Assembly: GCA_017549805.1 (NCBI GenBank)
Contig: JAFYNJ010000025.1
Span: 1 to 60,113 of the forward strand
Origin: Bacteroidales bacterium
Lineage (GTDB): Bacteria; Bacteroidota; Bacteroidia; Bacteroidales; F082
DNA: 60,113 nucleotides
Reading direction: 5' to 3'
The translations under genes were made by a program, and so were the position numbers. The notes beneath the pieces were generated by a model, which worked only from the letters and a program-made list of their open reading frames with translations, was not told where the DNA came from and searched no databases. This document shows, one piece after another, positions 8,733 to 16,950 of the stretch; the stretch's first letter is position 1, and each line of letters begins with the position of its first letter.

Positions 8733-9629
8733 ATGAAATACTACACCATGCCTGAAACGCGTGCGTTTCTTGAAAGTATAGGTATGCCTGGCGGCGACCT
8801 CTACGACTTGCCAACATCAGAAAAACGTTTCCCCGACGGAGGCCAATACCGTTTTGAGGTTCCCGGCATTCAGGGACCTGGCCCAATGAAGGCCCTGCTT
8901 GAGGCTTTGGACGAATACGGCATCCAGATTCACCGTGTCACACAGACCAAAGGTATCATGTTCCTTACGGATGACGAAATCAGCAAGATGGTGGAATACG
9001 CCAAGAAGTGGAATGTTCAATTGGTGCTGGCCTGTGGGCCACGTGCCACTACCGACACATCTGCTTCAGTGAAGACCGAGGAAGGCCAACGTATGGGTTA
9101 CCGCTTACGCGGCGAAGAGCAAATTGCCCGTGGCATTGAGGAAATCCGTCGTGGTGCCCGCCTGGGCGTGCGTGGCTTCCTTGTCTATGACGAAGGTCTG
9201 CTTTGGGCCTTGGGCGAAGCCCGCAAGAAGGGCTTTATCCCTGCCGATTGCCACTTCAAGGTGAGTGCCCACTCGGGTCACGGCAACCCATGCTCGGCCC
9301 ATGTGCTTGAGACCTTGGGCGCCGATAGCATCAACCCCGTGCGCGACATCCAGGTGCAGATGCTGGCCGCCATGCGTGCCGCCATCGACGTGCCGATCGA
9401 CCTCCATACGGAAAACCCGAAATCGAGCGGCGGCTTCATCCGTCACTATGAGGTGCCCGACTTCATCCGCGTGGCTGCTCCCGTGTATCTGAAGACTGGT
9501 GGCAGTGTGGCCGCCAACCACAGCTACGACACCACTGAGAAGGAAGCCAAGCAGCGTGCCAAACAAGTCATGCTGGTGAAGCGCGTCATCGACGCCTACT
9601 ATCCTGAAGCCATCGTCTCCCCAAAATAA
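8733..9629 (+). CDS. Uncharacterised TIM-barrel protein (possibly U32-peptidase-like)
   Basis: A 298-residue protein, apparently cytoplasmic, whose alternating helices and strands suggest a TIM barrel: QLVLACGPRATTD, GARLGVRGFLVYDEG, FKVSAHSGHGNPCSAHVL, LGADSINPVRDIQVQML, VPIDLHTENPKSSGG, VAAPVYLKTG. Some similar proteins carry a U32-peptidase label, but I cannot see a clear U32 signature, so the function is left open. It starts a GC-richer gene run that continues to the fumarase-like genes with short gaps and overlaps, suggesting a role in the same small-acid pathway. No PEP-mutase signature is seen. Confidence 0.5.
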   Translation: MKYYTMPETRAFLESIGMPGGDLYDLPTSEKRFPDGGQYRFEVPGIQGPGPMKALLEALDEYGIQIHRVTQTKGIMFLTDDEISKMVEYAKKWNVQLVLACGPRATTDTSASVKTEEGQRMGYRLRGEEQIARGIEEIRRGARLGVRGFLVYDEGLLWALGEARKKGFIPADCHFKVSAHSGHGNPCSAHVLETLGADSINPVRDIQVQMLAAMRAAIDVPIDLHTENPKSSGGFIRHYEVPDFIRVAAPVYLKTGGSVAANHSYDTTEKEAKQRAKQVMLVKRVIDAYYPEAIVSPK

Positions 9630-9662
9630 CTGCTAACATAAAACTGCAAATTGTCAACGTAT

Positions 9663-10808
9663 ATGCGTCATCACAACTACAACCCAAACTTCAACTTCGT
9701 AAAAGCCCCCGTTGAATTCAACAAATACACCGACCGCGACACACTCCAGTATTGTCTCGGTGCCACGCTTTACATGCCTGGCACCAAGGACATCAAAGAC
9801 AAGGTGTTGCACCATCAACTGGATGTCACTTCCTTGGTGATGTGTTGTGAGGATGCCATCAAGGAAGAGGATTTGCCAAAGGCAGAACAGAACATCCTCG
9901 ACCACATGGACTTCTTCGCCGACAAAATTGCAGCTGGCGAACTCACCCACGACGACATCCCGTTGATTTTTGTCCGTGTCCGTAACCCCGAACAGTTTGA
10001 GCGATTTGCCGACCGCATGACGGCCAAGCAGGCCTCGGTGCTGACGGGATTCAATTTCCCAAAATTCAGTAGCAAAAATGCGTTGCATGTGCTGCAGACC
10101 TTGGTGAAAGTCAACAATAGGATAGGGGTGGTGTTGTATGGCATGCCCATCTTGGAAGGTCCAGAGGTCGCTTTCCGTGAGCTTCGTGGACAGGAGCTGT
10201 TGTTGTTGCGTAACATCCTTGAACCCTATAGGAATCTGATTCTGAACATCCGTGTGGGAGGAACAGATATGTCTTCGCTGTTTGGTGTGCGTCGTGGAAT
10301 CAATTCGACCGTTTATGACATCATGCCTGTACGTGACGCATTGAGCGATGTACTTAATTTCTTTAACCGTTACAACGACTATTGCGTTTCGGCTGCGGTA
10401 TGGGAGTATTTCCGTGCGTATAAGGACGATGATATCAACGATGTCATTAAGCGAAATTTCCATAATGCCCTCATCAAGGGTCAGGACATTGTGAATCCCG
10501 CTATCGACGGTTTGATGAAAGAGGTCCTTATTGACCGTGCCAACGGTTTTGTGGGCAAGACCATCATCCATCCGACACACGCCCGGTTTGTGAATGCCAT
10601 GTTTACCGTGGTGGAGGAGGAATACAACGATGCCGTGCAGGTTCTGAATACATCGGGTGGTGTCGTGAAGAGTGCCCATGGCGACAAGATGAATGAGATC
10701 GGGCCGCACCGTCGCTGGGCGGAGAAAATCGTCAAGCGGGCTGCTGTTTATGGTGTGGTCAAAAATGAGGACTCAGTGTTAAGCCTCGTTCTGGGTGAAA
10801 AAGAATAG
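9663..10808 (+). CDS. HpcH/HpaI-citrate-lyase-like C-C bond lyase
   Basis: A 381-residue protein resembling the C-C bond lyase branch of the HpcH/HpaI aldolase/citrate lyase beta superfamily. Supporting segments are LNIRVGGTDMSSLFGVRRG, a metal- and acid-binding-type stretch, then DIMPVRDALSDVLNFF and the C-terminal GKTIIHPTHARFVN, which matches the citrate-lyase-beta 'GK..IHP.Q' strand. Such enzymes make or break C-C bonds of malyl-, citramalyl- or citryl-type thioesters and related acids. ATG 9663 is preferred over the in-frame TTG at 9651. It is followed by a small palindrome and then the aldo-keto reductase. Confidence 0.7.
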   Translation: MRHHNYNPNFNFVKAPVEFNKYTDRDTLQYCLGATLYMPGTKDIKDKVLHHQLDVTSLVMCCEDAIKEEDLPKAEQNILDHMDFFADKIAAGELTHDDIPLIFVRVRNPEQFERFADRMTAKQASVLTGFNFPKFSSKNALHVLQTLVKVNNRIGVVLYGMPILEGPEVAFRELRGQELLLLRNILEPYRNLILNIRVGGTDMSSLFGVRRGINSTVYDIMPVRDALSDVLNFFNRYNDYCVSAAVWEYFRAYKDDDINDVIKRNFHNALIKGQDIVNPAIDGLMKEVLIDRANGFVGKTIIHPTHARFVNAMFTVVEEEYNDAVQVLNTSGGVVKSAHGDKMNEIGPHRRWAEKIVKRAAVYGVVKNEDSVLSLVLGEKE

Positions 10809-10835
10809 TAGAGACGTAGCGCGCTGCGTCTCTAC
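10808..10835. repeat. 28-nt palindromic repeat-like element
   Basis: GTAGAGACG and CGTCTCTAC form a 9-bp stem around an inner self-complementary AGCGCGCT. The element begins inside the stop-codon region of the lyase gene and fills most of the gap to the aldo-keto reductase. There is no U-tract, so it looks more like a REP-type intergenic palindrome than a terminator. Confidence 0.65.
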
Positions 10836-10850
10836 AAAAATGTCATTATA

Positions 10851-11792
10851 ATGAAGATTGTATTAGGAACCATGAACTTTGGTCCCCAGCTTGACCTTGA
10901 GTCAAGCCGCACGATGGTAAAGGCGTACCTTGCCACTGGTGGTCGCGAATTGGATACGGCATACGTCTATAATGACGGAACGACGGAGAACTATCTTGGG
11001 GAGATTCTGCTGGATATAGATCCGTCAAGCTACGAAATTGCGACGAAGGTGCATCCCCGTATCACAGGGAAGCTTGACAGGGCTACCATCATGATGGAGT
11101 TCCCCGAATCATTGCGACGCATGAAACGCGACAGCGTGGATTTGCTCTATTTTCATTTCCCCGATGGAAAAACTCCTATAGAGGAGGCCTTGGAGACCGT
11201 GGCGGAACTGCATGAGCAGGGCAAGGTCAAGGAACTTGGCCTTAGCAACTATCCCGCTTGGCAGGTGGTTGACATTGCCTACAAATGCGACAAAATTGGC
11301 TGTCCGCGCCCCACAGTGTATCAAGGCATGTATAATGCGCTTTGTCGCAATGTGGATCCCGAACTGTTTCCAGCGATAAGAAGTCTTGGAATGCGTTTTT
11401 ATGCGTTCAATCCCTTAGCGGGAGGCTTGCTTACCGGCAAGCACCATCATTTTGAGGACAGTCCTGAACCTGGTCGGTTTGCCAGACTGAAAAGCTATCG
11501 TGACCGCTATTGGAAAAACTCCTATTTTGATGCCATTGAGGAAATCCGTTTGGCCTGCGAAAAGGAAGGCATTGTGATGGTTGAGGCAGCCTACCGATGG
11601 ATGGTGAACCACTCTTGCATGAAATCGGAGTTGGATGACGGCATCCTATTGGGTGCATCGCGTCAAGAGCAGATGGAACAGAATCTGGCTGCTGCCACAA
11701 AAGGTCCGTTGCCCGAAAGCATCATTGCCGCCATGGACGAGGCCTGGGAGATAGCCAAGCCTGATAGTCCGGCTTACTTCAAATTCTTTTGA
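10851..11792 (+). CDS. Aldo/keto reductase (AKR7-like)
   Basis: A 313-residue NADPH-dependent aldo/keto reductase. It shows GTMNFGPQ, the catalytic region ELDTAYVYNDG (Asp and Tyr of the tetrad), ATKVHP (Lys), a DLLYFHFPD segment where His is expected, and the strand-end VKELGLSNYPAWQV typical of AKRs. The closest flavour is the aflatoxin-aldehyde/succinic-semialdehyde reductase branch. It would reduce an aldehyde or ketone made by neighbouring enzymes, for example a semialdehyde released by the ThDP decarboxylase at 13146 (inference). It overlaps or abuts the next gene. Confidence 0.85.
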   Translation: MKIVLGTMNFGPQLDLESSRTMVKAYLATGGRELDTAYVYNDGTTENYLGEILLDIDPSSYEIATKVHPRITGKLDRATIMMEFPESLRRMKRDSVDLLYFHFPDGKTPIEEALETVAELHEQGKVKELGLSNYPAWQVVDIAYKCDKIGCPRPTVYQGMYNALCRNVDPELFPAIRSLGMRFYAFNPLAGGLLTGKHHHFEDSPEPGRFARLKSYRDRYWKNSYFDAIEEIRLACEKEGIVMVEAAYRWMVNHSCMKSELDDGILLGASRQEQMEQNLAAATKGPLPESIIAAMDEAWEIAKPDSPAYFKFF

Positions 11793-11797
11793 AAACC

Positions 11798-13141
11798 ATG
11801 AATGTCTCACAGTCGTTTTTTTACGAAATCGACAAGATAGCCCATCAGGAGATTCCTTCTGATGTGATGGCAAGAGCTCGTCGCTCGTTGCTTGACTATT
11901 TGGCGGTGACTTGTGCGGGTACTGCTTTCCAAAAAGACAAGCTAAAAAACTATTTTGGTTTTGCTTGTCCTGAAGCAGGTGGCTTCAAGGCCATTGGTAC
12001 AGGCAAAAAACTGGCTTTGAAAGAAGTTGTGTTTCTTAACGGCCTTAACGCTCATGCTTTGGACTTTGACGATGGAACCAATTCGGGTATCATTCATTTA
12101 GGATCTCCCATTTTTTCGCTTCTGTTGCCGCTTTCCCAACGCTACAACAAAGGAATAGAAGAAATGCTGAAAGCGGCTATCGTTGGCTATGAGGCTTCCT
12201 ATACCTTGGCAGTTTCCATTCAGCCACAACACAAGGCCCTTGGATTTCATGCCACGGGAACATGCGGTACGATAGGGGCAACTTTGGCCGCGGCCTACAT
12301 GCTTGGTTTTACTGAAGAAGAACGCTATCAGGCTTTTGCCACGGCATGTGTGTCGGCATCAGGAATGCTGAAGGTGCTTGACGACGGATCGGAACTGAAG
12401 CCATACAATGTTGCTAAAACGGCGCTTTTGTCGTTGACCAGTCTTCAGTTAGCCAAGGCTGGTTTCAAAGGCCATGTCGATCCCATGGGTGGCTATCGTG
12501 GTTTTCTGAAGATGATGACGGGTGATGAGCATACACCCATAAAGTCGACCTTGCTGAATGGCACATACGCCATCATGAAAAGCTATACCAAGCCTTACGC
12601 TTCCTGCCGTTATACACATCCTCCCGTGGAAGCTGCAATTCATTTGCGGAACCAATTTGGCTTGAAGCCAGAGGCAATAGAGAAAATCAAAGTGGAGACT
12701 TATAGTCTTGCCGTTTCTGGTCATGACCATACGGAAATTGCAAGCCCTTATTCGGCCAAGATGAGTACCCCCTATAGCACGGCTGTTGCTTTAATCTATG
12801 GTAAAGCGGGTTTGAAAGAGTTCGAGCATGCATGTTTGACGGATGCAACAGTCAAGGCATTGACAAAAAAAGTTGAAGTAGTGTCAGATGAAGAAATGAG
12901 TCTCATTTTTCCAGAAAAGCAAAGTGCGACACTTACTGTAATGGCCCAAGGCAACACTTATTCTGAACGAGTTGATTTTCCAAAAGGTGAACCGGAGAAT
13001 CCGATGAGTGAAGAAGAGTTTCGTGGACGATACGAAGACTTGATGACATACGGGCAAGTTGACAGAGCCGTGTTTGAGGCAATTTATAAAATGGTTAGTA
13101 AACCGAACACCAAGGTTTCGGAATTAATTAAAGACTTGTAA
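11798..13141 (+). CDS. MmgE/PrpD family protein
   Basis: A 447-residue member of the MmgE/PrpD family, which includes 2-methylcitrate dehydratase and cis-aconitate decarboxylase. Typical segments are ARRSLLDYLAVTCAG, FLNGLNAHALDFDDG (about residues 74-88), HATGTCGTIGATLAAAYMLG, KPYNVAKTALLSLTSLQLA and KPYASCRYTHPPVEAAI (the histidine- and arginine-rich active-site strand). It probably dehydrates or decarboxylates a tri- or dicarboxylate. ATG 11798 lies 5 nt after the previous stop; an in-frame TTG at 11789 would overlap it by 4 nt. Which substrate it uses is unknown. Confidence 0.85.
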   Translation: MNVSQSFFYEIDKIAHQEIPSDVMARARRSLLDYLAVTCAGTAFQKDKLKNYFGFACPEAGGFKAIGTGKKLALKEVVFLNGLNAHALDFDDGTNSGIIHLGSPIFSLLLPLSQRYNKGIEEMLKAAIVGYEASYTLAVSIQPQHKALGFHATGTCGTIGATLAAAYMLGFTEEERYQAFATACVSASGMLKVLDDGSELKPYNVAKTALLSLTSLQLAKAGFKGHVDPMGGYRGFLKMMTGDEHTPIKSTLLNGTYAIMKSYTKPYASCRYTHPPVEAAIHLRNQFGLKPEAIEKIKVETYSLAVSGHDHTEIASPYSAKMSTPYSTAVALIYGKAGLKEFEHACLTDATVKALTKKVEVVSDEEMSLIFPEKQSATLTVMAQGNTYSERVDFPKGEPENPMSEEEFRGRYEDLMTYGQVDRAVFEAIYKMVSKPNTKVSELIKDL

Positions 13142-13145
13142 AAGA

Positions 13146-14273
13146 ATGGTAAACCAAAAAGAATTATTTGATGCATTGAGCGAAATGGGTGTTGACTTTT
13201 TCACAGGTGTGCCCGATTCGCTGTTGAACGACTTTTGTCTATATATGACCAACAACATGACTGCCAAACAACATGTGATGGCTGCCAACGAAGGCAATGC
13301 CATTGGCATTGCTGCTGGTCACTATATGGCCACGGGCAAATTGCCTTTGGTCTATATGCAGAATTCTGGTATTGGCAATGCGACCAATCCTTTGCTTTCG
13401 CTCACGCACGATTGCGTGTATGGCATCCCGATGTTGCTGGTCATCGGTTGGCGCGGCGACCCGTCCATCAACGACCATGCCCAACATAAGAAACAAGGGG
13501 AGCTGACCCCTGTCTTGATGAAAGATATGGACATCCCTTACGAAATCCTCGACGATGAGAATACGGTGATTGAGAAGTTCCGTTGGGCAGCCGACAAAGC
13601 TCGTGAGATTTCCTCACCAGTTGCCTTGATTGCCAAAAAAGCCATATTGACGCAAAAAGAAAAGAAACAACAGTATCCCGAAAGTCCCTTGATGAATCGT
13701 GAGGAAGCCATATCAGCCGTTATTGATGTGTTTGGCGAAGATGCTATTTATCTCGGAACCACGGGTCGTGCCACACGTGAAGTGCACGAACAATTAAAAA
13801 TGCATGGCATTGGAGAGGGGCACGAATGGCAGAATGTAGGTTCGATGGGCCATGTGTCGTCCGTGGGTCTGGGCTTGGCCTTGGGAAGACCTGACAAGAA
13901 GATAGTCGTTTTCGATGGTGATGCCGCAGCGGTGATGCATTTGGGTGCTTTTGCCACCAATTGCCGCTACAAAGCCGGTAACTTGATTCATATCGTGCTC
14001 AATAATGGTGTGAACGAATCGGTTGGAGGACAGAAGTCATCGGGTCAGCTTATCAGTATTACGGATGTGGCCAAAGCTTGTGGATATAGAACACCGGGTC
14101 ATGCCGTGAAAACAAAGGAAGAGCTTCAGCAGGTGCTAAAAACCATGTGTGAAGGCGAAATGCCGTTGTTAATCGATGTGTATGTTCGCCAAGGCATCCG
14201 TAGCGATATGCCGAAACTGGCCATCGACCATAAGGCACAGAAGGAAGCCTTGATGAACCAAATGAAGAAATGA
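13146..14273 (+). CDS. Phosphonopyruvate decarboxylase-like ThDP enzyme
   Basis: A 375-residue single-chain ThDP enzyme resembling phosphonopyruvate decarboxylase (AepY) and sulfopyruvate decarboxylase. FFTGVPDSLLNDF, AANEGNAIGIAAGHY (with the catalytic Glu) and the ThDP/Mg motif VVFDGDAAAVMHLGAFATN are clear, as is HIVLNNGVNESVGGQKS. The family decarboxylates 3-phosphono- or 3-sulfo-pyruvate to the acetaldehyde. No PEP phosphonomutase or 2-aminoethylphosphonate transaminase is seen nearby, so the substrate may be supplied by genes elsewhere or may differ. The stop codon overlaps the next ATG (ATGA), implying coupling to a secreted hydrolase. Confidence 0.85.
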   Translation: MVNQKELFDALSEMGVDFFTGVPDSLLNDFCLYMTNNMTAKQHVMAANEGNAIGIAAGHYMATGKLPLVYMQNSGIGNATNPLLSLTHDCVYGIPMLLVIGWRGDPSINDHAQHKKQGELTPVLMKDMDIPYEILDDENTVIEKFRWAADKAREISSPVALIAKKAILTQKEKKQQYPESPLMNREEAISAVIDVFGEDAIYLGTTGRATREVHEQLKMHGIGEGHEWQNVGSMGHVSSVGLGLALGRPDKKIVVFDGDAAAVMHLGAFATNCRYKAGNLIHIVLNNGVNESVGGQKSSGQLISITDVAKACGYRTPGHAVKTKEELQQVLKTMCEGEMPLLIDVYVRQGIRSDMPKLAIDHKAQKEALMNQMKK

Positions 14274-15577
14274 ATATGAATAAAAAGTGTCTGTTTATAG
14301 TAGCTTTTTTGGCAGTGGTGATGTGTGGCTCTGGCCAGATTAAAATTAACCTTTCCCAGCCTAATAATGATCTGGTGGATGATGTAGGAACTCCAGGAGC
14401 CCAGTGCGCGGTTAAGAAAGCGCATCAGTTGACTGATTTGGAGTTTGTTATACTCGACACGCTCAAAGCCAACTCTAAGAAAACATATTCCCCGAATAAG
14501 CAATACAAAGGTGTCATCTATTCGTTTCCTCAGGAGATCAGCACTTTTGTCGGATTAGACGTGAGTATTCATACTTTTATGACTGCTTTGAACAATCCAA
14601 GAAGTGTTGTTTATACTGAACACTTAGACAAATTGCCTTATTACTCTGACCGAATTGCATCGTATTATGGGACGGTTTGTAGTGGTTTTGTTTCATACGC
14701 CTTGGGCTTTAAAGCCTTTCAAACCACTTATGACATTGATGAACATGATTTCATGACATATCTTCGGGATCAGTCTGCAAAGGGAATCCAATTAGCCGAT
14801 GTATTATGGCAAAAAGGGCATGTAGCATTGATTACCGGAATACGAAGAAATAAAAATACTGGCGAAATTGTTTGGATAGAAATCAGTGAAGCATGGCCTT
14901 CGGGAGCCCGACGCAGAGTGGTAGAAGGTGAAGTGGCATTCAATAAGATGCTGAAGGATGGGAAGTGGAAGATTTATCGCTACAATAACCTTGAAGAAAA
15001 CACATACACTCCTTGGACGGATTTTGTTGCGGTTGAAGGCGAACAACGTACGCCGTTCCAATATAATGATGCGATATGCCCTAACAAAGGTGACAAGTCG
15101 TGTTACATTACAGGAGAGGATGTGGTTTTAAACATTGCTGATGGATATAGAACCATAGAGGTATATAAAGATAATAAGCTATACCAACAGATAGGAATTG
15201 GCGGTAGCTTAGACATTGTATTGAAGGATCTGCCATACGGCGATTATAAGGCTAGGGTGACAAATGGTAAGGAAAGCAGTGATTTTGCCTATTGGAAAGT
15301 GATAGATGTTCAAGTTAGTGTCAATAAAGGAAAAGTCGTGTTTCATTCCGAAAATGCTACTCCAATATACATGGAGTTTTGTACTATTTCTGGATCCAGA
15401 CCTACTTGGGCATGGTATATCTTCACACAGAATGACGTTAAAAATGGCTATGTGAAGGTTTCGAAACGATCTCTGTCTAGATTGGACAAAAAGAAGTCAA
15501 ATATGTATGTAAAGGTGCATTTTGAGTGCGATTATGGCAGGGTGATTAACAAGTTGGTTCCTTGGAATAAAAAATGA
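14270..15577 (+). CDS. Secreted NlpC/P60-like cysteine hydrolase
   Basis: A 435-residue exported protein. The signal peptide is CLFIVAFLAVVMCGSGQ, with cleavage probably after SGQ or nearby. The catalytic domain has TVCSGFVSYALGF (nucleophile Cys, about residue 138), GHVALITGI (His, about 183) and ISEAWPSGARR (third polar residue), in the order seen in NlpC/P60 and related amidases. The C-terminal 180 residues look beta-rich and may bind wall or glycan. NlpC/P60 enzymes usually cut peptidoglycan stem peptides. Placement inside a metabolic operon, with 4-nt overlap to the decarboxylase, hints at an envelope polymer carrying amide bonds as substrate (inference). An alternative start is ATG 14276. 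Confidence 0.65.
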   Translation: MNMNKKCLFIVAFLAVVMCGSGQIKINLSQPNNDLVDDVGTPGAQCAVKKAHQLTDLEFVILDTLKANSKKTYSPNKQYKGVIYSFPQEISTFVGLDVSIHTFMTALNNPRSVVYTEHLDKLPYYSDRIASYYGTVCSGFVSYALGFKAFQTTYDIDEHDFMTYLRDQSAKGIQLADVLWQKGHVALITGIRRNKNTGEIVWIEISEAWPSGARRRVVEGEVAFNKMLKDGKWKIYRYNNLEENTYTPWTDFVAVEGEQRTPFQYNDAICPNKGDKSCYITGEDVVLNIADGYRTIEVYKDNKLYQQIGIGGSLDIVLKDLPYGDYKARVTNGKESSDFAYWKVIDVQVSVNKGKVVFHSENATPIYMEFCTISGSRPTWAWYIFTQNDVKNGYVKVSKRSLSRLDKKKSNMYVKVHFECDYGRVINKLVPWNKK

Positions 15578-15590
15578 AATTAGAACGACA

Positions 15591-16097
15591 ATGATAGCGC
15601 TTACAACCCCATTTAGTGAAGAAGCAATCCGTCAGTTGAAAGTCGGCGATGTGGTGACCATTACGGGCAACATCTACACGGGCCGTGATGCGGTGCTTCC
15701 CAAGATTGTGAAGGCAGCAGAAGAAGGTACTTTGAAAGACTTGGGCATTGATTTGCAAGGCTCGGTCATCTTCCATACGGCTGTCAGTCCCGCAGGTGTA
15801 GGACCTACTTCGAGCAATAAAGTGGAGATAGAATGCACCTTTGAGCCATTGTCAAAAGCAGGTGTGAAAATGCATCTTGGCAAAGGAGCCATTTCAAAGG
15901 AAACGGTAATGGCTTTGGCTAGGCAGAATGCGGTTTTTGCCATCATTCCGCCTGTCACTGCTTTGCTGGGTAGCCAGACTGTGGAACAGGAAATTGTGGC
16001 CTTCCCTGAGTTGGGAATGGAAGCTTTCAATCGTTTGAAAGTGGTCAAGTATCAAGCTATTATCGCCGCAGCGAAAGGAGAATCCATCTATGACTAG
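15591..16097 (+). CDS. Class I fumarase/tartrate dehydratase, beta subunit
   Basis: A 168-residue protein matching the C-terminal (beta) half of iron-sulfur class I fumarases and L-tartrate dehydratase TtdB: LKVGDVVTITGNIYTGRDAV, then VIFHTAVSPAGVGPTSSNK and LGKGAISKE. It pairs with the alpha subunit encoded next, which overlaps it by 8 nt. The complex would add or remove water on a C4-type dicarboxylate such as fumarate, mesaconate, malate or tartrate. The beta-before-alpha gene order is the reverse of E. coli ttdA-ttdB. The context suggests a dedicated substrate rather than the TCA cycle. Confidence 0.85.
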   Translation: MIALTTPFSEEAIRQLKVGDVVTITGNIYTGRDAVLPKIVKAAEEGTLKDLGIDLQGSVIFHTAVSPAGVGPTSSNKVEIECTFEPLSKAGVKMHLGKGAISKETVMALARQNAVFAIIPPVTALLGSQTVEQEIVAFPELGMEAFNRLKVVKYQAIIAAAKGESIYD

Positions 16098-16935
16098 TAT
16101 CAAAGAAAAAGTGGCTGATTGCCTGGTTAGGGCTGGATCGACATTCCGGGAAGACCAAAAAGATGCCTATCGTAAGGCAATAGCAGATGAAATCAATCCT
16201 CAATCCTGCTGGGTGATGCAACAGGTGCTCGACAATGCGATTGTCGCCGAAGAACGGAGAAGTCCGCTTTGCGATGACACTGGCATCCCGCATCTTTTCC
16301 TTGAGGTTGGAAAGAACCGTTCCGTTTCGGGAGAGATGATGCAGGAAATCATGGAAGGCGTAGAGATGGGGCTTCGCAAGTTGCCAGGTCGTCCCATGGC
16401 CATCATGGGTGACGACTATGCAAGGATAGACCAAAGCGGTGGCTTGAATCCCGATTCTGGCGCCTTGAAACCGTCTCCATTTTTAATCAAACCGGTGGAT
16501 GAAGATGTCGTTCGTTTGACGATCTTGATGTTGGGTGGAGGCCCTGCCATTCGTGGTATTACCCAACGGGTGTTCCATAAGCATAGTGTTGAGGTGGTGA
16601 TCGACGAGATTGTCAACCGAGCCAAGGAAGGCGTTTCCAAATTGGGTTGTAGCCCTTGTGTCTTGGCAGTTGGCATCGGCCGTTCGCAATTCGAGGCCAC
16701 CAGCATGATGATGGAAGCCATGGCGTATGGTGATTTCGGAAAACAATCGGATTTTGAAAAGAGAATCACTGAAAAAGTGAATGAAGCCAATATCGGTCCT
16801 CTCGGATTGGGTGGCAAACATAGTGTGTTGGCCACTTTTGCAAAGATAGGCCCTCAACGTGCCAGCGGTGTTCGCATTGTGGCATTGAGACCTTGTTGTT
16901 GCTTTGAGCCGAGAAGAGCAAGCGTGGTATTATAA
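16090..16935 (+). CDS. Class I fumarase/tartrate dehydratase, alpha subunit
   Basis: A 281-residue iron-sulfur hydratase subunit. Cysteines likely to hold the 4Fe-4S cluster lie in SPLCDDTGIP (about residue 60), LGCSPCVLAVGIG (about 190) and RPCCCFEPRRA at the C-terminus, matching the three-cysteine pattern of FumA/TtdA. GGGPAIRG and GIGRSQFEATSMMMEAM are also conserved-looking. An oxygen-sensitive cluster suits an anaerobe. The start codon lies within the end of the beta-subunit gene, so translation is probably coupled. The exact dicarboxylate cannot be told from sequence. Confidence 0.85.
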   Translation: MTSIKEKVADCLVRAGSTFREDQKDAYRKAIADEINPQSCWVMQQVLDNAIVAEERRSPLCDDTGIPHLFLEVGKNRSVSGEMMQEIMEGVEMGLRKLPGRPMAIMGDDYARIDQSGGLNPDSGALKPSPFLIKPVDEDVVRLTILMLGGGPAIRGITQRVFHKHSVEVVIDEIVNRAKEGVSKLGCSPCVLAVGIGRSQFEATSMMMEAMAYGDFGKQSDFEKRITEKVNEANIGPLGLGGKHSVLATFAKIGPQRASGVRIVALRPCCCFEPRRASVVL

Positions 16936-16950
16936 ATTTTAGTTTTAAAA

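Noticed and set aside
9654-10709. 351-codon open frame on the minus strand
   Set aside because: Antisense shadow of the citrate-lyase-like gene; no motif found.
9663-10808. PEP phosphonomutase candidate for the phosphonopyruvate decarboxylase
   Set aside because: Same superfamily, but the EDKxxxxxNS catalytic motif of PEP mutases is not present; the C-terminal GKTIIHPTH strand fits citrate-lyase-like enzymes.
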